From JAVKLU01 sp031538895 (GTDB lineage Bacteria; Pseudomonadota; Gammaproteobacteria; Burkholderiales; Burkholderiaceae), in NCBI GenBank assembly GCA_031538895.1, contig JAVKLU010000083.1:38295-102294 (forward strand): a stretch of 64,000 bases of DNA, written 5' to 3'. A model generated the notes under the pieces. That model had not been told where the DNA came from, made no database searches, and saw nothing but the letters and a program-made list of their open reading frames with translations. Of the stretch, positions 26,067 to 35,121 are shown in pieces. Position 1 is the stretch's first letter. Every line of letters starts with the position of its first letter. A program made the position numbers and the translations under genes.

Positions 26067-27698
26067 CTATGAAACAAGACTGGCACGAAGCCCGCCTGTT
26101 AACCGTAAAATTTGATACGCTAAAGTTGTTCGAGCAATCGTTAAACGAACTAAATCAGTTCTCGACTGATACAAACGCTGATACGCGTCCAGCATATCTG
26201 GAATCGAACGCGCCCCCCCCTCCATCTGCCTAACATAAGCACGAACCACAGCAAGATTCGCTGCCTGCTCACGACTAGCCGCCTCAATTCGCCCACGAGT
26301 TGATTGATAAGCGTTAACACTCAGATCTAAACCTTCTTGTAATTTACGCTCCGCTTCTTTTAACGCAAAAACTTGTTCGCTATACTTTTCTGCATTAAGG
26401 CGATTTTGGTAGTAATCAGCCCCTCCGTTCAGCGCATTCCAAGTTCCCACTAACATCAAGGAATTGGAGCGTTGGGTATAGTCAACCCCACCAGCGTTCG
26501 CAGACGAGGTATTTGAATACTGTAAATCTAACTTAGGTAGCATTTTGCCAAAACTTACCGACTTTGCGCGCTCAGAGCTTTCCAGCAATAAGCGTGCACT
26601 CAAAATATCCGGATTATTAGCCAACGCTAAATTCATTGCCTCGGAAGAAGTTCGAGGAACAGCCGGCTCTAATGGCTGCGGAATATCAATGGAAGCCGGC
26701 TCAATTCCAGTCAAACGCTTAAAGATAATCACCCCGGCCTCAAATTGACCCGCAATTTCAATCGATGCGGCACGAATATTCAAGACCTGACCTCGAACCC
26801 TTTCTTCATCAGCGCGGCTGTTTGCCCCTAAATTTGATCGCGTCTGGATATAGCGCAACAGGCCATTCACCTGGGTCTCGTATTCATTATTTAAACTTAA
26901 AATCAAGCGCGCTTGAATCAAACCCAAATACGCATCAGTCACGCTCAAAATATGCGTATCAAATTCAGAATCAAAATTAGTTCGCGCAGCTTGCGTCAAT
27001 TTATTTTGTTTACGCCATTCATTAATCGCCGACCAATCAAACAAACTTTGACTGACGGTTACAGACGTATCTGATCGTGAATGCGTATCCGTAGCAACCG
27101 GCTTTCCCTTAGCATCAACAATCGAAGCGGGTGAAGACGTTTCAGTTCCCCCGCTTGCCCGCAAATCAATTCTGGGCAACAAAGCACCACGAGCCGCAGA
27201 CGATTGATATTCAGATTGCAAAAACCGTGAATTACTACTCGCGAGAGTATTGCTGTACTCTTTGGAGATCTCAATTGCATCACGCAAATTTATTTTAGCG
27301 ACACGCTTGATAGGAAGCGCAGCAGAATCACGCCCCGCAACTCCTGGCGGCAAGGCCAAAGACAAGGACGCGGAACGATTTAAATTAATCAGATATTTTT
27401 CTAGCCCTGCGGCTTCGGCACGAACAGCCTGGGCATCAACCGCAGAATTAGCAGGATTGACATTTTTATTTTGAGTGGAATTATTTTTTACGGCCGAATT
27501 AGGCGAATTAACCGAATTAGGTGCTTCTTGCGCATGTGACAAAGTGCCATTTAACAGAATTCCACAAAACAAGACTGCCAACAACGATTGAAAGATCCGA
27601 ACGATTTCAGAAAAAAAAGAATCGCCAAGCACGCGCGCCCTAGCACAGCAGCTATGAGCGCGGTCTTTATAACTTGACAAAAAGGACGAAACTTTCAT
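26067..27698 (-). CDS. TolC-family outer-membrane channel protein
   Basis: 543 residues. A signal sequence ends near SHAQEA (about residue 57, with an unusually long N-region), followed by an Asn-rich linker and then the duplicated outer-membrane efflux domain. Typical pieces are INLRDAIEISKEYSNTLASS, SVTVSQSLFDWSAINEWRKQ and VGTWNALNGGADYYQNRLNA. It makes the outer-membrane trimer of a tripartite exporter. It is the first gene of the four-gene operon and the MotB-like gene begins 9 bp after its stop. Confidence 0.92.
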   Translation of the reverse strand: MKVSSFLSSYKDRAHSCCARARVLGDSFFSEIVRIFQSLLAVLFCGILLNGTLSHAQEAPNSVNSPNSAVKNNSTQNKNVNPANSAVDAQAVRAEAAGLEKYLINLNRSASLSLALPPGVAGRDSAALPIKRVAKINLRDAIEISKEYSNTLASSNSRFLQSEYQSSAARGALLPRIDLRASGGTETSSPASIVDAKGKPVATDTHSRSDTSVTVSQSLFDWSAINEWRKQNKLTQAARTNFDSEFDTHILSVTDAYLGLIQARLILSLNNEYETQVNGLLRYIQTRSNLGANSRADEERVRGQVLNIRAASIEIAGQFEAGVIIFKRLTGIEPASIDIPQPLEPAVPRTSSEAMNLALANNPDILSARLLLESSERAKSVSFGKMLPKLDLQYSNTSSANAGGVDYTQRSNSLMLVGTWNALNGGADYYQNRLNAEKYSEQVFALKEAERKLQEGLDLSVNAYQSTRGRIEAASREQAANLAVVRAYVRQMEGGARSIPDMLDAYQRLYQSRTDLVRLTIARTTLAYQILRLTGGLRASLVS

Positions 27699-28064
27699 TT
27701 ATAAGTTAGCTAGCAAAAACACCTTACTTAAAGGAGAACCTTACCAATAAACAAGCACTACTCTCTTGCGCATAGGTAAAGCCGCTAAAAACATCGATCG
27801 CTTATGAACGTTTATATACAAACTACCCATTAAACATAAGCATTACGAGTGGATTCTAATAGATACATTCAAATTTGTCCATAACTTGTTGAAATTCAAG
27901 GATTTTTATTGTTTATCCAGTGATTTTGATAGTCCTCTTAAGGTTTCTAACAGATTCAAAGCGATGAAAAGTCTCAAACACTCATCCATTTGAGTGCTTA
28001 CAAAAACGGTTTAGGCCCCCAATTATTACGTCGGTTATTTTCTAGGCATTGAGCTGGTGCGTAT
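27699..28064. other. Leader and promoter region of the tolC-motB-hlyD-motA operon
   Basis: About 365 bp without an open frame. It carries the promoter described at 27853-27881, giving a leader of about 150 nt before the tolC-like ATG. No further regulatory motif is convincing. Confidence 0.5.
27853..27881 (-). promoter_or_regulatory. Promoter of the tolC-motB-hlyD-motA operon
   Basis: Minus strand: TGGACA (27881-27876), 17-bp spacer, TAGAAT (27858-27853); five of six matches to each sigma70 hexamer. It is the only good promoter found upstream of the four genes, supporting a single transcript. Confidence 0.65.
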
Positions 28065-28107
28065 TTTTTACGCTTATATTTTTACGCTTATATTTTTACG
28101 CTTATAT
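28065..28107. repeat. 14-bp tandem repeat, three copies, at the end of the HAD gene
   Basis: tttttacgcttata three times with period 14. The minus-strand stop codon of the HAD-IB gene (28104-28102) lies in the last copy. A close relative of the unit recurs just before kdsD (about 45070-45095). Confidence 0.88.
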
Positions 28108-28785
28108 CGTTTTAGGGTATAGCCACAGTTCGGGCCAAGCTTGTTGTTTGCCGTAGCGCGCTAAACCCGCAGTCGGATTGGTTACTACCGCATGGGTCGC
28201 GGCCGCCAACAGTGGAATATCATTTTCCGAATCACTGTAGGCGTGAATTTCGGTAAATTGCGTCCAATTCATTCCTTGATCAACTAACCAACGTTTGGCA
28301 TTCGTGACTTTACGCGGCCCCATGTTATCCGGGCCCGCTAACTCACCCGTCATTTCACCGTCAGAATCTAACTCTGGTTCTGGGCCAATTACAGGCAAAT
28401 TAAACAAGCGCGCAATCGGTTCAGTAATGCACACATTGGTCGCCGAAGTCAGTACGCACACCGCGCCCTCATCTTGAAAACGTTTGACCAAATCGCGGGC
28501 TGCTTGATTGATCGAAGGCTCAACCACCTCCACAATAAAACGCTCGATCTGGGCTTTACGCACCTTACGTGGAATCATTTTTAAATACGAAAAAGCAAAG
28601 CGTGTATAGGCGACTGAATCCAAAGTTCCGTTTTGGTACTGGCCCGAAAAGGCCGCGTGAGCATCCAAAAACGCCGCACCATCAACTAATTGTTGTGCGG
28701 CCATAAAACAACCCCATTGATAATCTGAATCAATCGGTAAAAGGGTATGGTCTAAATCAAACAGCGCTAATTTTGTCGTAGTCAT
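28102..28785 (-). CDS. HAD-IB family phosphatase (SerB-like)
   Basis: 227 residues. HAD motif I is ALFDLDHTLLPIDSD, motif II is VLTSATN, and motif III/IV is AYSDSENDIPLL. The HAD-IB cap lies between I and II. Members next to hda are common in betaproteobacteria and act as small-molecule phosphatases (phosphoserine or histidinol-phosphate type); the substrate here is not determined. It starts 8 bp after hda on the same strand. Confidence 0.88.
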   Translation of the reverse strand: MTTTKLALFDLDHTLLPIDSDYQWGCFMAAQQLVDGAAFLDAHAAFSGQYQNGTLDSVAYTRFAFSYLKMIPRKVRKAQIERFIVEVVEPSINQAARDLVKRFQDEGAVCVLTSATNVCITEPIARLFNLPVIGPEPELDSDGEMTGELAGPDNMGPRKVTNAKRWLVDQGMNWTQFTEIHAYSDSENDIPLLAAATHAVVTNPTAGLARYGKQQAWPELWLYPKTI

Positions 28786-28793
28786 ATCAATAA

Positions 28794-29447
28794 TTATTCA
28801 ATAAATTCATCTCTATCACGTGCTAAAAAATGACGTAATAATGGCAAAGTAATGTGACGTCGTTGTTGTAAAGAATATTGATCCAAAGCATTTAGCAAGG
28901 CCATCAAGGAGCGCATGTCTCGTGCAAAATGCGTTAGGCAATAATGTAAAACCTCATCCGGAAAATCAAAACCTCGCTCCTTTGCATGCGACTGCACTGC
29001 GCGCGCCTTATCTTGATCAGATAAAGGTGAAACCTGGAATACTGGCCCGCTGGAAAAACGCGTTAACACATCTTCGCGCAGGCCTCTTTGTGTGAGTTCA
29101 ATCGGGGATTCGCGTGCGGCAACAATGAGCGAACTGCCGTCTTGCATCAAGCGTTTTAACACCGAAAACAAAATGGCTTGTAAAGACGCGTCTATGTCTT
29201 GCGCGTTATCCAATAAATGTACCGCACCTTTTTCATAACCATCCGATTGAATAAAACGCGCATTGGAATGAAGCGCCGCAGTGGCCGCCAGCAAATGACT
29301 ACAGCCTACCCCTGTTTCGCCCCATAAAAACACGATAGGCGGCAAAACTGGCGCCATCAATAATTGACACAACTCTTGATTCGCGCCCACAATAAAATTG
29401 TCAAAGGTCGGCGCGGCGTCAAGCCTTAAAGAAAGAGGGATTTGCAT
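28794..29447 (-). CDS. hda: DnaA inactivator Hda
   Basis: 217-residue AAA+ protein that, with the beta clamp, stimulates ATP hydrolysis by DnaA and prevents over-initiation. The N-terminus MQIPLSLRL resembles the clamp-binding motif. The degenerate Walker A is GETGVGCSHLL (the lysine is commonly altered in Hda), and sensor and arginine-finger regions follow (LTRFSSGPVFQVSPLSDQDK). The open frame extends 26 codons upstream to 29525, but the ATG at 29447 puts the clamp motif at the very start, as it should be. Confidence 0.92.
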   Translation of the reverse strand: MQIPLSLRLDAAPTFDNFIVGANQELCQLLMAPVLPPIVFLWGETGVGCSHLLAATAALHSNARFIQSDGYEKGAVHLLDNAQDIDASLQAILFSVLKRLMQDGSSLIVAARESPIELTQRGLREDVLTRFSSGPVFQVSPLSDQDKARAVQSHAKERGFDFPDEVLHYCLTHFARDMRSLMALLNALDQYSLQQRRHITLPLLRHFLARDRDEFIE

Positions 29448-29532
29448 TACGGCAGAGAAGTCACTAATTAAAAAAGTGATGCACCAGTGCGAAGAGATTT
29501 TCTTTCCAACATCGACACTATTCAAATGTTCT

Positions 29533-30465
29533 TTAAGCCGCCATCACGTCGGCAACACTGTCAAAACGATAATTTTGACCACAAAACTCACAACGCACAG
29601 CAATGATTTTTTCAGCCTCGAGAGTCTCATACAACTCTTTTTCACCCAAAGAAATGAGCATATTTTTGACTTTTCCTAAGCTACACGAACAATGAAATTG
29701 CACCGCTTGGGGTTCAAATACACGCACTTTTTCTTGCCAAAATAATTTACTCAACAAATCAATCATGCTGCTTTCGTGCATTTCATTGGGCCGTAAAGTA
29801 TGCGCCAACAAATTGATGCGACGCCAATCCTCATCGGATGAGGCGATGGTTTGACCACCTTCTCCCGCGACTTGTTGCAACAAAATTCCACGAACTTGTG
29901 GCTCGGGTGAATTCGTGTTCACGCTTAAATAAAACTGCGTTGGAATCTGTGCCGAATCCGTCATATAGGTTTGCAATGCAGCACCGATCGTCGCGGCAGC
30001 ACTCACGTCGATAATGCTTTGATAACGCTGCAAATGTTGCGACCTGGGTTCAAAGGACACCACACAGCGCATGTTTTGACTTAACAAAACCGACTGATCT
30101 GTGATTGTGGCGGCGTCTGCCCCATCTAATAAACGCGCAGTCGCAGAAACTCCTAGCTGCGTCTCAATCAATCCCGTCACGCCATCAACGCCTTGCATCA
30201 AGCCACATTTGGCAACCACTAAATCCAGCGGGCTGGTACGTGAATCATGTTTGCCCAAATTTTCAATATGCACCACTACATCGCCATCAAATTTTGAGTG
30301 ATGAGCCAATAAAGTCGTCGCGGCCAAAGTCTCGCCCAATAGGCGCTTGACTGGCGCCGCCAAAGATTGATGTTGATGAACCTGCGTCCATACCGAGTCC
30401 AAGGATACCATTGCGCCACGAATCGCAAAATCATCAAATAAAAAACCTTGAACAAAATTTGTCAT
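29533..30465 (-). CDS. hslO: Redox-regulated chaperone Hsp33
   Basis: 310-residue holdase activated by oxidation. The four zinc cysteines are in the C-terminal switch: CSC (FHCSCSLGK) and CEFC (VRCEFCGQNYRF). The N-terminal chaperone domain starts MTNFVQGFLFDDFAIRGAMV. It is 85 bp from the chosen hda start. Confidence 0.95.
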   Translation of the reverse strand: MTNFVQGFLFDDFAIRGAMVSLDSVWTQVHQHQSLAAPVKRLLGETLAATTLLAHHSKFDGDVVVHIENLGKHDSRTSPLDLVVAKCGLMQGVDGVTGLIETQLGVSATARLLDGADAATITDQSVLLSQNMRCVVSFEPRSQHLQRYQSIIDVSAAATIGAALQTYMTDSAQIPTQFYLSVNTNSPEPQVRGILLQQVAGEGGQTIASSDEDWRRINLLAHTLRPNEMHESSMIDLLSKLFWQEKVRVFEPQAVQFHCSCSLGKVKNMLISLGEKELYETLEAEKIIAVRCEFCGQNYRFDSVADVMAA

Positions 30466-30476
30466 TAGAACACTAT

Positions 30477-31202
30477 CTATAAAGATGGCGCCAGCGGCGT
30501 GAAATAAGTCCGCTCTAAACGCACGCTTTGCGCAAGCGCGGGTCGATCCGAATCCGCGCGTTGATACGCCATCAAAGCAGGTATCAAGGTGCCGCTGTAC
30601 ATAATCGTATGATCTGGATCAGCTTCTAAAAAATCAATTAAAACACTCGTCACCGCAATCGCGCTGTCTTCAGACAAGCCCAAAATCGGTTCATCTAACA
30701 GCAACACTTTACACGCGCTCAAACGTGCGCGCGCAACCGCCAGTAGTTTTTTTTCACCGCCTGATAACTTCTCGGCCAAAATACTGCGACGCATCGATAA
30801 ATTTGGAAATGCAGACCAAATCGTCTCTAGCTTTGTCGGCGTTTGTTGCCAATGCGCCAATTGTAAATTTTGCAACACGCTCAACAGACTAAACACTTCG
30901 GGATTGTCACTGACCAAACCTAAACCCAAACGTGCACGCGCATGAATGGAACTGTGCGTAATATCTTTTCCAAAAAGAGTAATCGTGCCGCCATAAACTG
31001 GACGCCATCCCATGAGTGTTTTAAACAAACGCGTGCGACCACAAGAATCATGGCCGTCAATATGAACGCACGCACCTTTATTCGCCTTAAGCACTAAATC
31101 AACCCCATCATCAGCACGATAGTGAAGATGACTAATCGTTAAAGCATACACTTGAGACTCTTCGAGATGATCCAATGAGTCCGCGCCCAGTTCAAAATCC
31201 AT
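30477..31202 (-). CDS. Orphan ABC ATPase with a degenerate Walker A
   Basis: 241 residues, related to the LivF/LPS-export ATPase branch. The signature LSGGEKKLLAVARA and Walker B VLLLDEPILGLSED are intact, but the Walker A reads G50-HDSC-G55-R56-T57, with arginine in place of the essential lysine, and no clear switch histidine follows Walker B (HTIMYSGT). No permease or binding protein lies beside it; neighbours are hslO and ftsH. Either it is a non-hydrolysing regulatory ATPase or a decaying remnant. The frame is intact and tightly packed, which argues for a retained function. Confidence 0.75.
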   Translation of the reverse strand: MDFELGADSLDHLEESQVYALTISHLHYRADDGVDLVLKANKGACVHIDGHDSCGRTRLFKTLMGWRPVYGGTITLFGKDITHSSIHARARLGLGLVSDNPEVFSLLSVLQNLQLAHWQQTPTKLETIWSAFPNLSMRRSILAEKLSGGEKKLLAVARARLSACKVLLLDEPILGLSEDSAIAVTSVLIDFLEADPDHTIMYSGTLIPALMAYQRADSDRPALAQSVRLERTYFTPLAPSL

Positions 31203-31213
31203 TCTTACAAATC

Positions 31214-31246
31214 AAAAAAGCAGCCTGAGTAACCCAGACTGCTTTT
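31214..31246 (-). terminator. Rho-independent terminator of ftsH
   Basis: Minus strand: aaaagcagtctgg, loop, ctcaggctgctttttt. The stem pairs agcag with ctgct plus an inner ctg/cag stretch, and a U tract comes from the A run at 31214-31219. It lies 43 bp after ftsH. Confidence 0.8.
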
Positions 31247-31288
31247 AAAAGATCGAATCGACAATCTTGTTCAATAAAACCAGCGAAT

Positions 31289-33202
31289 TTATAAAACAGG
31301 TGCCGGTTTATCGGATGCCGGTTCGGTTAAAGGATTTGATGATGCGACTTCGCTACCGCCAGAAGGAGGAGTCATTGATGTCGGTATCTGCGGTTGAATT
31401 TTTGGCGCACGAACGACACGTCCTTGCATGATGTCTTCAACTTGATCCGCATCCAGCGTTTCAAACTCCAGCAAGGCCGCAGTCATTGCTTCGATTTTGT
31501 CGCGATTTTCTTCAATCAAACGGCGCGTCAAGGCATATTGCGTATCCAAAATCATGCGAATTTCGGCGTCAATCTTTTGTTGCGTCGCTTCGGAAACTGC
31601 GCGTGGCTTAATGCTCCAAGCAGCTTCGTTGTCGTTATCCTCGTAAACCATCGTACCCAAACTGTCTGACATCCCATAACGCGTCACCATCGTGCGCGCC
31701 ATTTTGGTTGCCCGCTCAAAATCATTCGATGCACCGCTGGACATCTGATCTAAAAACACTTCTTCAGCCACGCGCCCCCCGAATAAAATCGAAATATCTT
31801 GCAACATTTTGTCGCGATATAAAGAAATCCGATCCGCTTCGGGCAATTGCCAGGTCAAGCCCAATGCAAAACCGCGCGGCATGATCGTCACTTTATGCAC
31901 GGGATCAGCTTTAGGCAATAATTTTGCCACGACTGCATGACCAGATTCGTGATACGCAGTGCTTTTACGCTCGTCTTCACTCATGATCATCGAACGACGC
32001 TCAGGACCCATAAAAATCTTGTCTTTGGCTTGTTCAAAATCTAGCATTTCAACACGTTCCTTACCAAAACGCGCTGCCATCAAAGCACTTTCATTCACTA
32101 AATTAGCTAAATCCGCACCCGAGAACCCCGGCGTTCCACGCGCCAAAATTTCTGCTTTAACGTCGCTTCCCAAAGGAACTTTGCGCATGTGGACTTCTAA
32201 AATTTGCTGCCTACCGCGCACATCGGGTAAACCCACCATTACTTGGCGATCAAAACGACCTGGGCGCAACAATGCCTTATCCAGCACATCTGCGCGGTTA
32301 GTCGCCGCCACGACAATCACTCCAGAATTGGAATCAAAACCATCCATTTCAACCAACATTTGATTCAAAGTCTGTTCACGCTCATCATTACCGCCACCGG
32401 TACCAGAGCCACGATGGCGGCCAACCGCATCGATCTCATCGACAAAAATAATGCACGGTGCATGTTTTTTGGCGTTATCAAACATATCTCGCATCCGCGC
32501 CGCACCCACCCCGACAAACATTTCAACAAAATCAGAACCCGAAATCGTAAAGAACGGCACTTTGGCTTCGCCGGCAATCGCTTTAGCCAACAAGGTTTTA
32601 CCGGTTCCTGGCGGCCCGACTAACAACATACCACGTGGAATTCGCCCGCCTAATTTTTGAAAGCGCGTCGGATCGCGTAAAAAATCGACCACCTCAGTCA
32701 CCTCTGCTTTGGCTTCATCGCAACCGGCAACATCTTTAAATGTCACAGCATTGACATTCTCGTCCAACATCCGCGCCTTAGAGCGTCCAAAAGAAAATGG
32801 CCCGCCCTTATTGCCCTGCATCTGCTTCATGAAAAACACCCAGACGCCAATCAGCAGCAACATCGGAAACCACGACACAAAAAGCTGTCCTAAAAACGAG
32901 GGCTGTTCAGGTTGGCGAATATCAAACGATACTCCGCTGGAGACCAAATCACCGATCAAACCGCGGTCTAAGTAAGTGACGCCGGTTTTATATTTTTGTC
33001 CATCTGTCGCTGTCGCCAGAATCGTGCGGTCATCAATGATCACTTCTTTGATGCGCTTGTCTTTGACTTGCTCTAAAAAGGCGGAGTATTGGATCGGTTT
33101 GACTGCTCCCGCGCCCTGCTCATCAAATTGTTTAAACAGCAAATAAAGCGCTAAACCAACTGACATCCATATCGCTATTTTTACCAAAACGTTATTTTTC
33201 AT
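31289..33202 (-). CDS. ftsH: ATP-dependent zinc metalloprotease FtsH
   Basis: 637 residues. Two N-terminal membrane helices (about 7-22 and 105-125) flank a small periplasmic domain. The AAA domain has Walker A GPPGTGKT and Walker B IIFVDEIDAVG, with the SRH ending NRADVLDKALLRPGRFDRQV. The protease domain has the zinc motif HESGH (TAYHESGHAVV). It degrades membrane proteins and soluble regulators such as LpxC and sigma32. GGAGAGG precedes the ATG. The tail is Pro/Ser-rich. Confidence 0.98.
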   Translation of the reverse strand: MKNNVLVKIAIWMSVGLALYLLFKQFDEQGAGAVKPIQYSAFLEQVKDKRIKEVIIDDRTILATATDGQKYKTGVTYLDRGLIGDLVSSGVSFDIRQPEQPSFLGQLFVSWFPMLLLIGVWVFFMKQMQGNKGGPFSFGRSKARMLDENVNAVTFKDVAGCDEAKAEVTEVVDFLRDPTRFQKLGGRIPRGMLLVGPPGTGKTLLAKAIAGEAKVPFFTISGSDFVEMFVGVGAARMRDMFDNAKKHAPCIIFVDEIDAVGRHRGSGTGGGNDEREQTLNQMLVEMDGFDSNSGVIVVAATNRADVLDKALLRPGRFDRQVMVGLPDVRGRQQILEVHMRKVPLGSDVKAEILARGTPGFSGADLANLVNESALMAARFGKERVEMLDFEQAKDKIFMGPERRSMIMSEDERKSTAYHESGHAVVAKLLPKADPVHKVTIMPRGFALGLTWQLPEADRISLYRDKMLQDISILFGGRVAEEVFLDQMSSGASNDFERATKMARTMVTRYGMSDSLGTMVYEDNDNEAAWSIKPRAVSEATQQKIDAEIRMILDTQYALTRRLIEENRDKIEAMTAALLEFETLDADQVEDIMQGRVVRAPKIQPQIPTSMTPPSGGSEVASSNPLTEPASDKPAPVL

Positions 33203-33264
33203 GACCTCTCCAAAAGGAACAACATTATTAATGATTCTGAGCAGATATTACGTTATAGCGCGCT

Positions 33265-34851
33265 TTATTCAGATTTCAATATCGTAATCACCCTTTTTGC
33301 TAAAACTTCTGGATAGTCACGACAAAAATGCAAACCGCGACTTTCTTTACGCTGTAGGGCACTTTGAATAATCAAATCGGCGACTAGAACTAAATTTCGC
33401 AGCTCTAACAAATCCGTACTGATTCGGAAATGTTGGTAATACTCATCAATCTCTTGGGTCAACAGTTTCACCCGATGTTGCGCACGCTCCAATCGCTTGG
33501 TCGTTCGCACAATCCCTACGTAGTTCCACATAAAACGGCGCAGCTCGTCCCAATTGTGCGCGATCACGACTTCTTCATCCGCATCTGACACCCGACTGTC
33601 ATCCCATGGCGGAATCTGCGCCGAATCAGTTTTCCCCTGTGTCATGATGTCAGCCGCACATGCCCGTCCCATGACCAAACACTCTAATAAAGAATTGCTG
33701 GCTAAGCGATTCGCCCCGTGCAAACCGGTATACGCAGCTTCGCCAATAGCATACAACCCAGGAATATCTGTCGCGCCATGCCAATTGGTCACGACACCGC
33801 CACAGGTGAAATGCATTGCCGGCACGACGGGGATCGGATCAGTCGCAATATTGATTCCAAATTGTTCGCATTGCGCAAAAATATTGGGAAAATGCGCGCG
33901 TAAAAAATCCTCTCCCTTGTGCGTGATATCCAAATGAACAAAGTCCAAACCTCGCTTTTTCATTTCAAAATCAATGGCACGCGCCACCACATCCCGAGGT
34001 GCTAACTCAGCGCGCTCATCGTGCGCCAACATAAAACGCTCGCCCGTTTCGGGAATTCGTAATACGCCGCCTTCGCCACGCACAGCTTCGGTAATTAAAA
34101 AAGATTTCGCGTAAGGATGATACAAACAGGTCGGATGGAATTGCATAAATTCCATATTGGCAATTGCCGCGCCCGCGCGCCACGCCATGGCAATGCCATC
34201 GCCTGTCGCAGTGTCGGGATTGGTAGTGTACAAATACACTTTACCAGCGCCTCCGCTGGCTAAAACGACTTGATCGGAAGTAAAAGCGCGTACCGTGCCA
34301 TTGACCGAATCCAAGATATACGCGCCGACGCAACGATTTTCACCCGAAAGACCGAGTTTGCGCCGTGTCACTAAATCCACCGCAAAATGTCGTTCGAATA
34401 AGGCAATATTCGGATGCGCGCGAACACGATCTTCTAAAGTGGTTTGTACCGCATGGCCGGTCATATCGTCCGCATGAATAATGCGACGATGACTGTGCCC
34501 GCCTTCTTTGGTTAAGTGGTAACCTGATTCCGATGCGCTATCGCGCGTGAACGGAACGCCTTGTTCAATTAGCCATTGCACCGTGGCGTGGCCTTGCGAC
34601 ACGATATGGCGCACGGTAGCTTCATCGCACAATCCCGCACCGGCAGTCAATGTGTCAGCAACGTGTTCATCAATGCTGTCAGTTGAATCAAGAACTGCCG
34701 CGATTCCACCCTGCGCCCAATCGCTGGCGCCATCAATCAATTGATGCTTACAAATGACGGCGATTTTTTTATGTTGACCTAGATGTAGTGCCAAAGTCAG
34801 ACCGGCTAAACCGCTACCGATAATGATGACATCAAATTGTGTTGAGGACAT
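33265..34851 (-). CDS. nadB: L-aspartate oxidase NadB
   Basis: 528-residue flavoenzyme that oxidises L-aspartate to iminoaspartate, the first step of de novo NAD synthesis. FAD-binding IIIGSGLAGLTLALHLGQ at the N-terminus, SDWAQGGIAAV, and the active-site region HFTCGGVVTNWHG identify it. nadA and nadC are not in this window. Confidence 0.96.
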   Translation of the reverse strand: MSSTQFDVIIIGSGLAGLTLALHLGQHKKIAVICKHQLIDGASDWAQGGIAAVLDSTDSIDEHVADTLTAGAGLCDEATVRHIVSQGHATVQWLIEQGVPFTRDSASESGYHLTKEGGHSHRRIIHADDMTGHAVQTTLEDRVRAHPNIALFERHFAVDLVTRRKLGLSGENRCVGAYILDSVNGTVRAFTSDQVVLASGGAGKVYLYTTNPDTATGDGIAMAWRAGAAIANMEFMQFHPTCLYHPYAKSFLITEAVRGEGGVLRIPETGERFMLAHDERAELAPRDVVARAIDFEMKKRGLDFVHLDITHKGEDFLRAHFPNIFAQCEQFGINIATDPIPVVPAMHFTCGGVVTNWHGATDIPGLYAIGEAAYTGLHGANRLASNSLLECLVMGRACAADIMTQGKTDSAQIPPWDDSRVSDADEEVVIAHNWDELRRFMWNYVGIVRTTKRLERAQHRVKLLTQEIDEYYQHFRISTDLLELRNLVLVADLIIQSALQRKESRGLHFCRDYPEVLAKRVITILKSE

Positions 34852-34913
34852 CAGAACGCGCAGACGGGTTAGGGCTTAATGAAGAATTGACTAAAAATCG
34901 ACAATTGATGCGA

Positions 34914-34990
<77 letters not shown>

Positions 34991-35121
34991 TCAGAAAGAG
35001 GCCGCATTATAGCCGTTAAATTTATTGAACACGGTTCTTGAATTTTTCACATTCATCTCTATTTAATCAAACACGCATAAGATAGCGTGCTTATTTCGTC
35101 TTTTAACTGAAAGGAAAAACC

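Noticed and set aside
30477..31202. Missing ABC ATPase of the TolC-HlyD operon
   Set aside because: It is a soluble LivF-like ATPase without a membrane domain and with a damaged Walker A, unlike type I exporter ATPases, and lies beyond unrelated genes.
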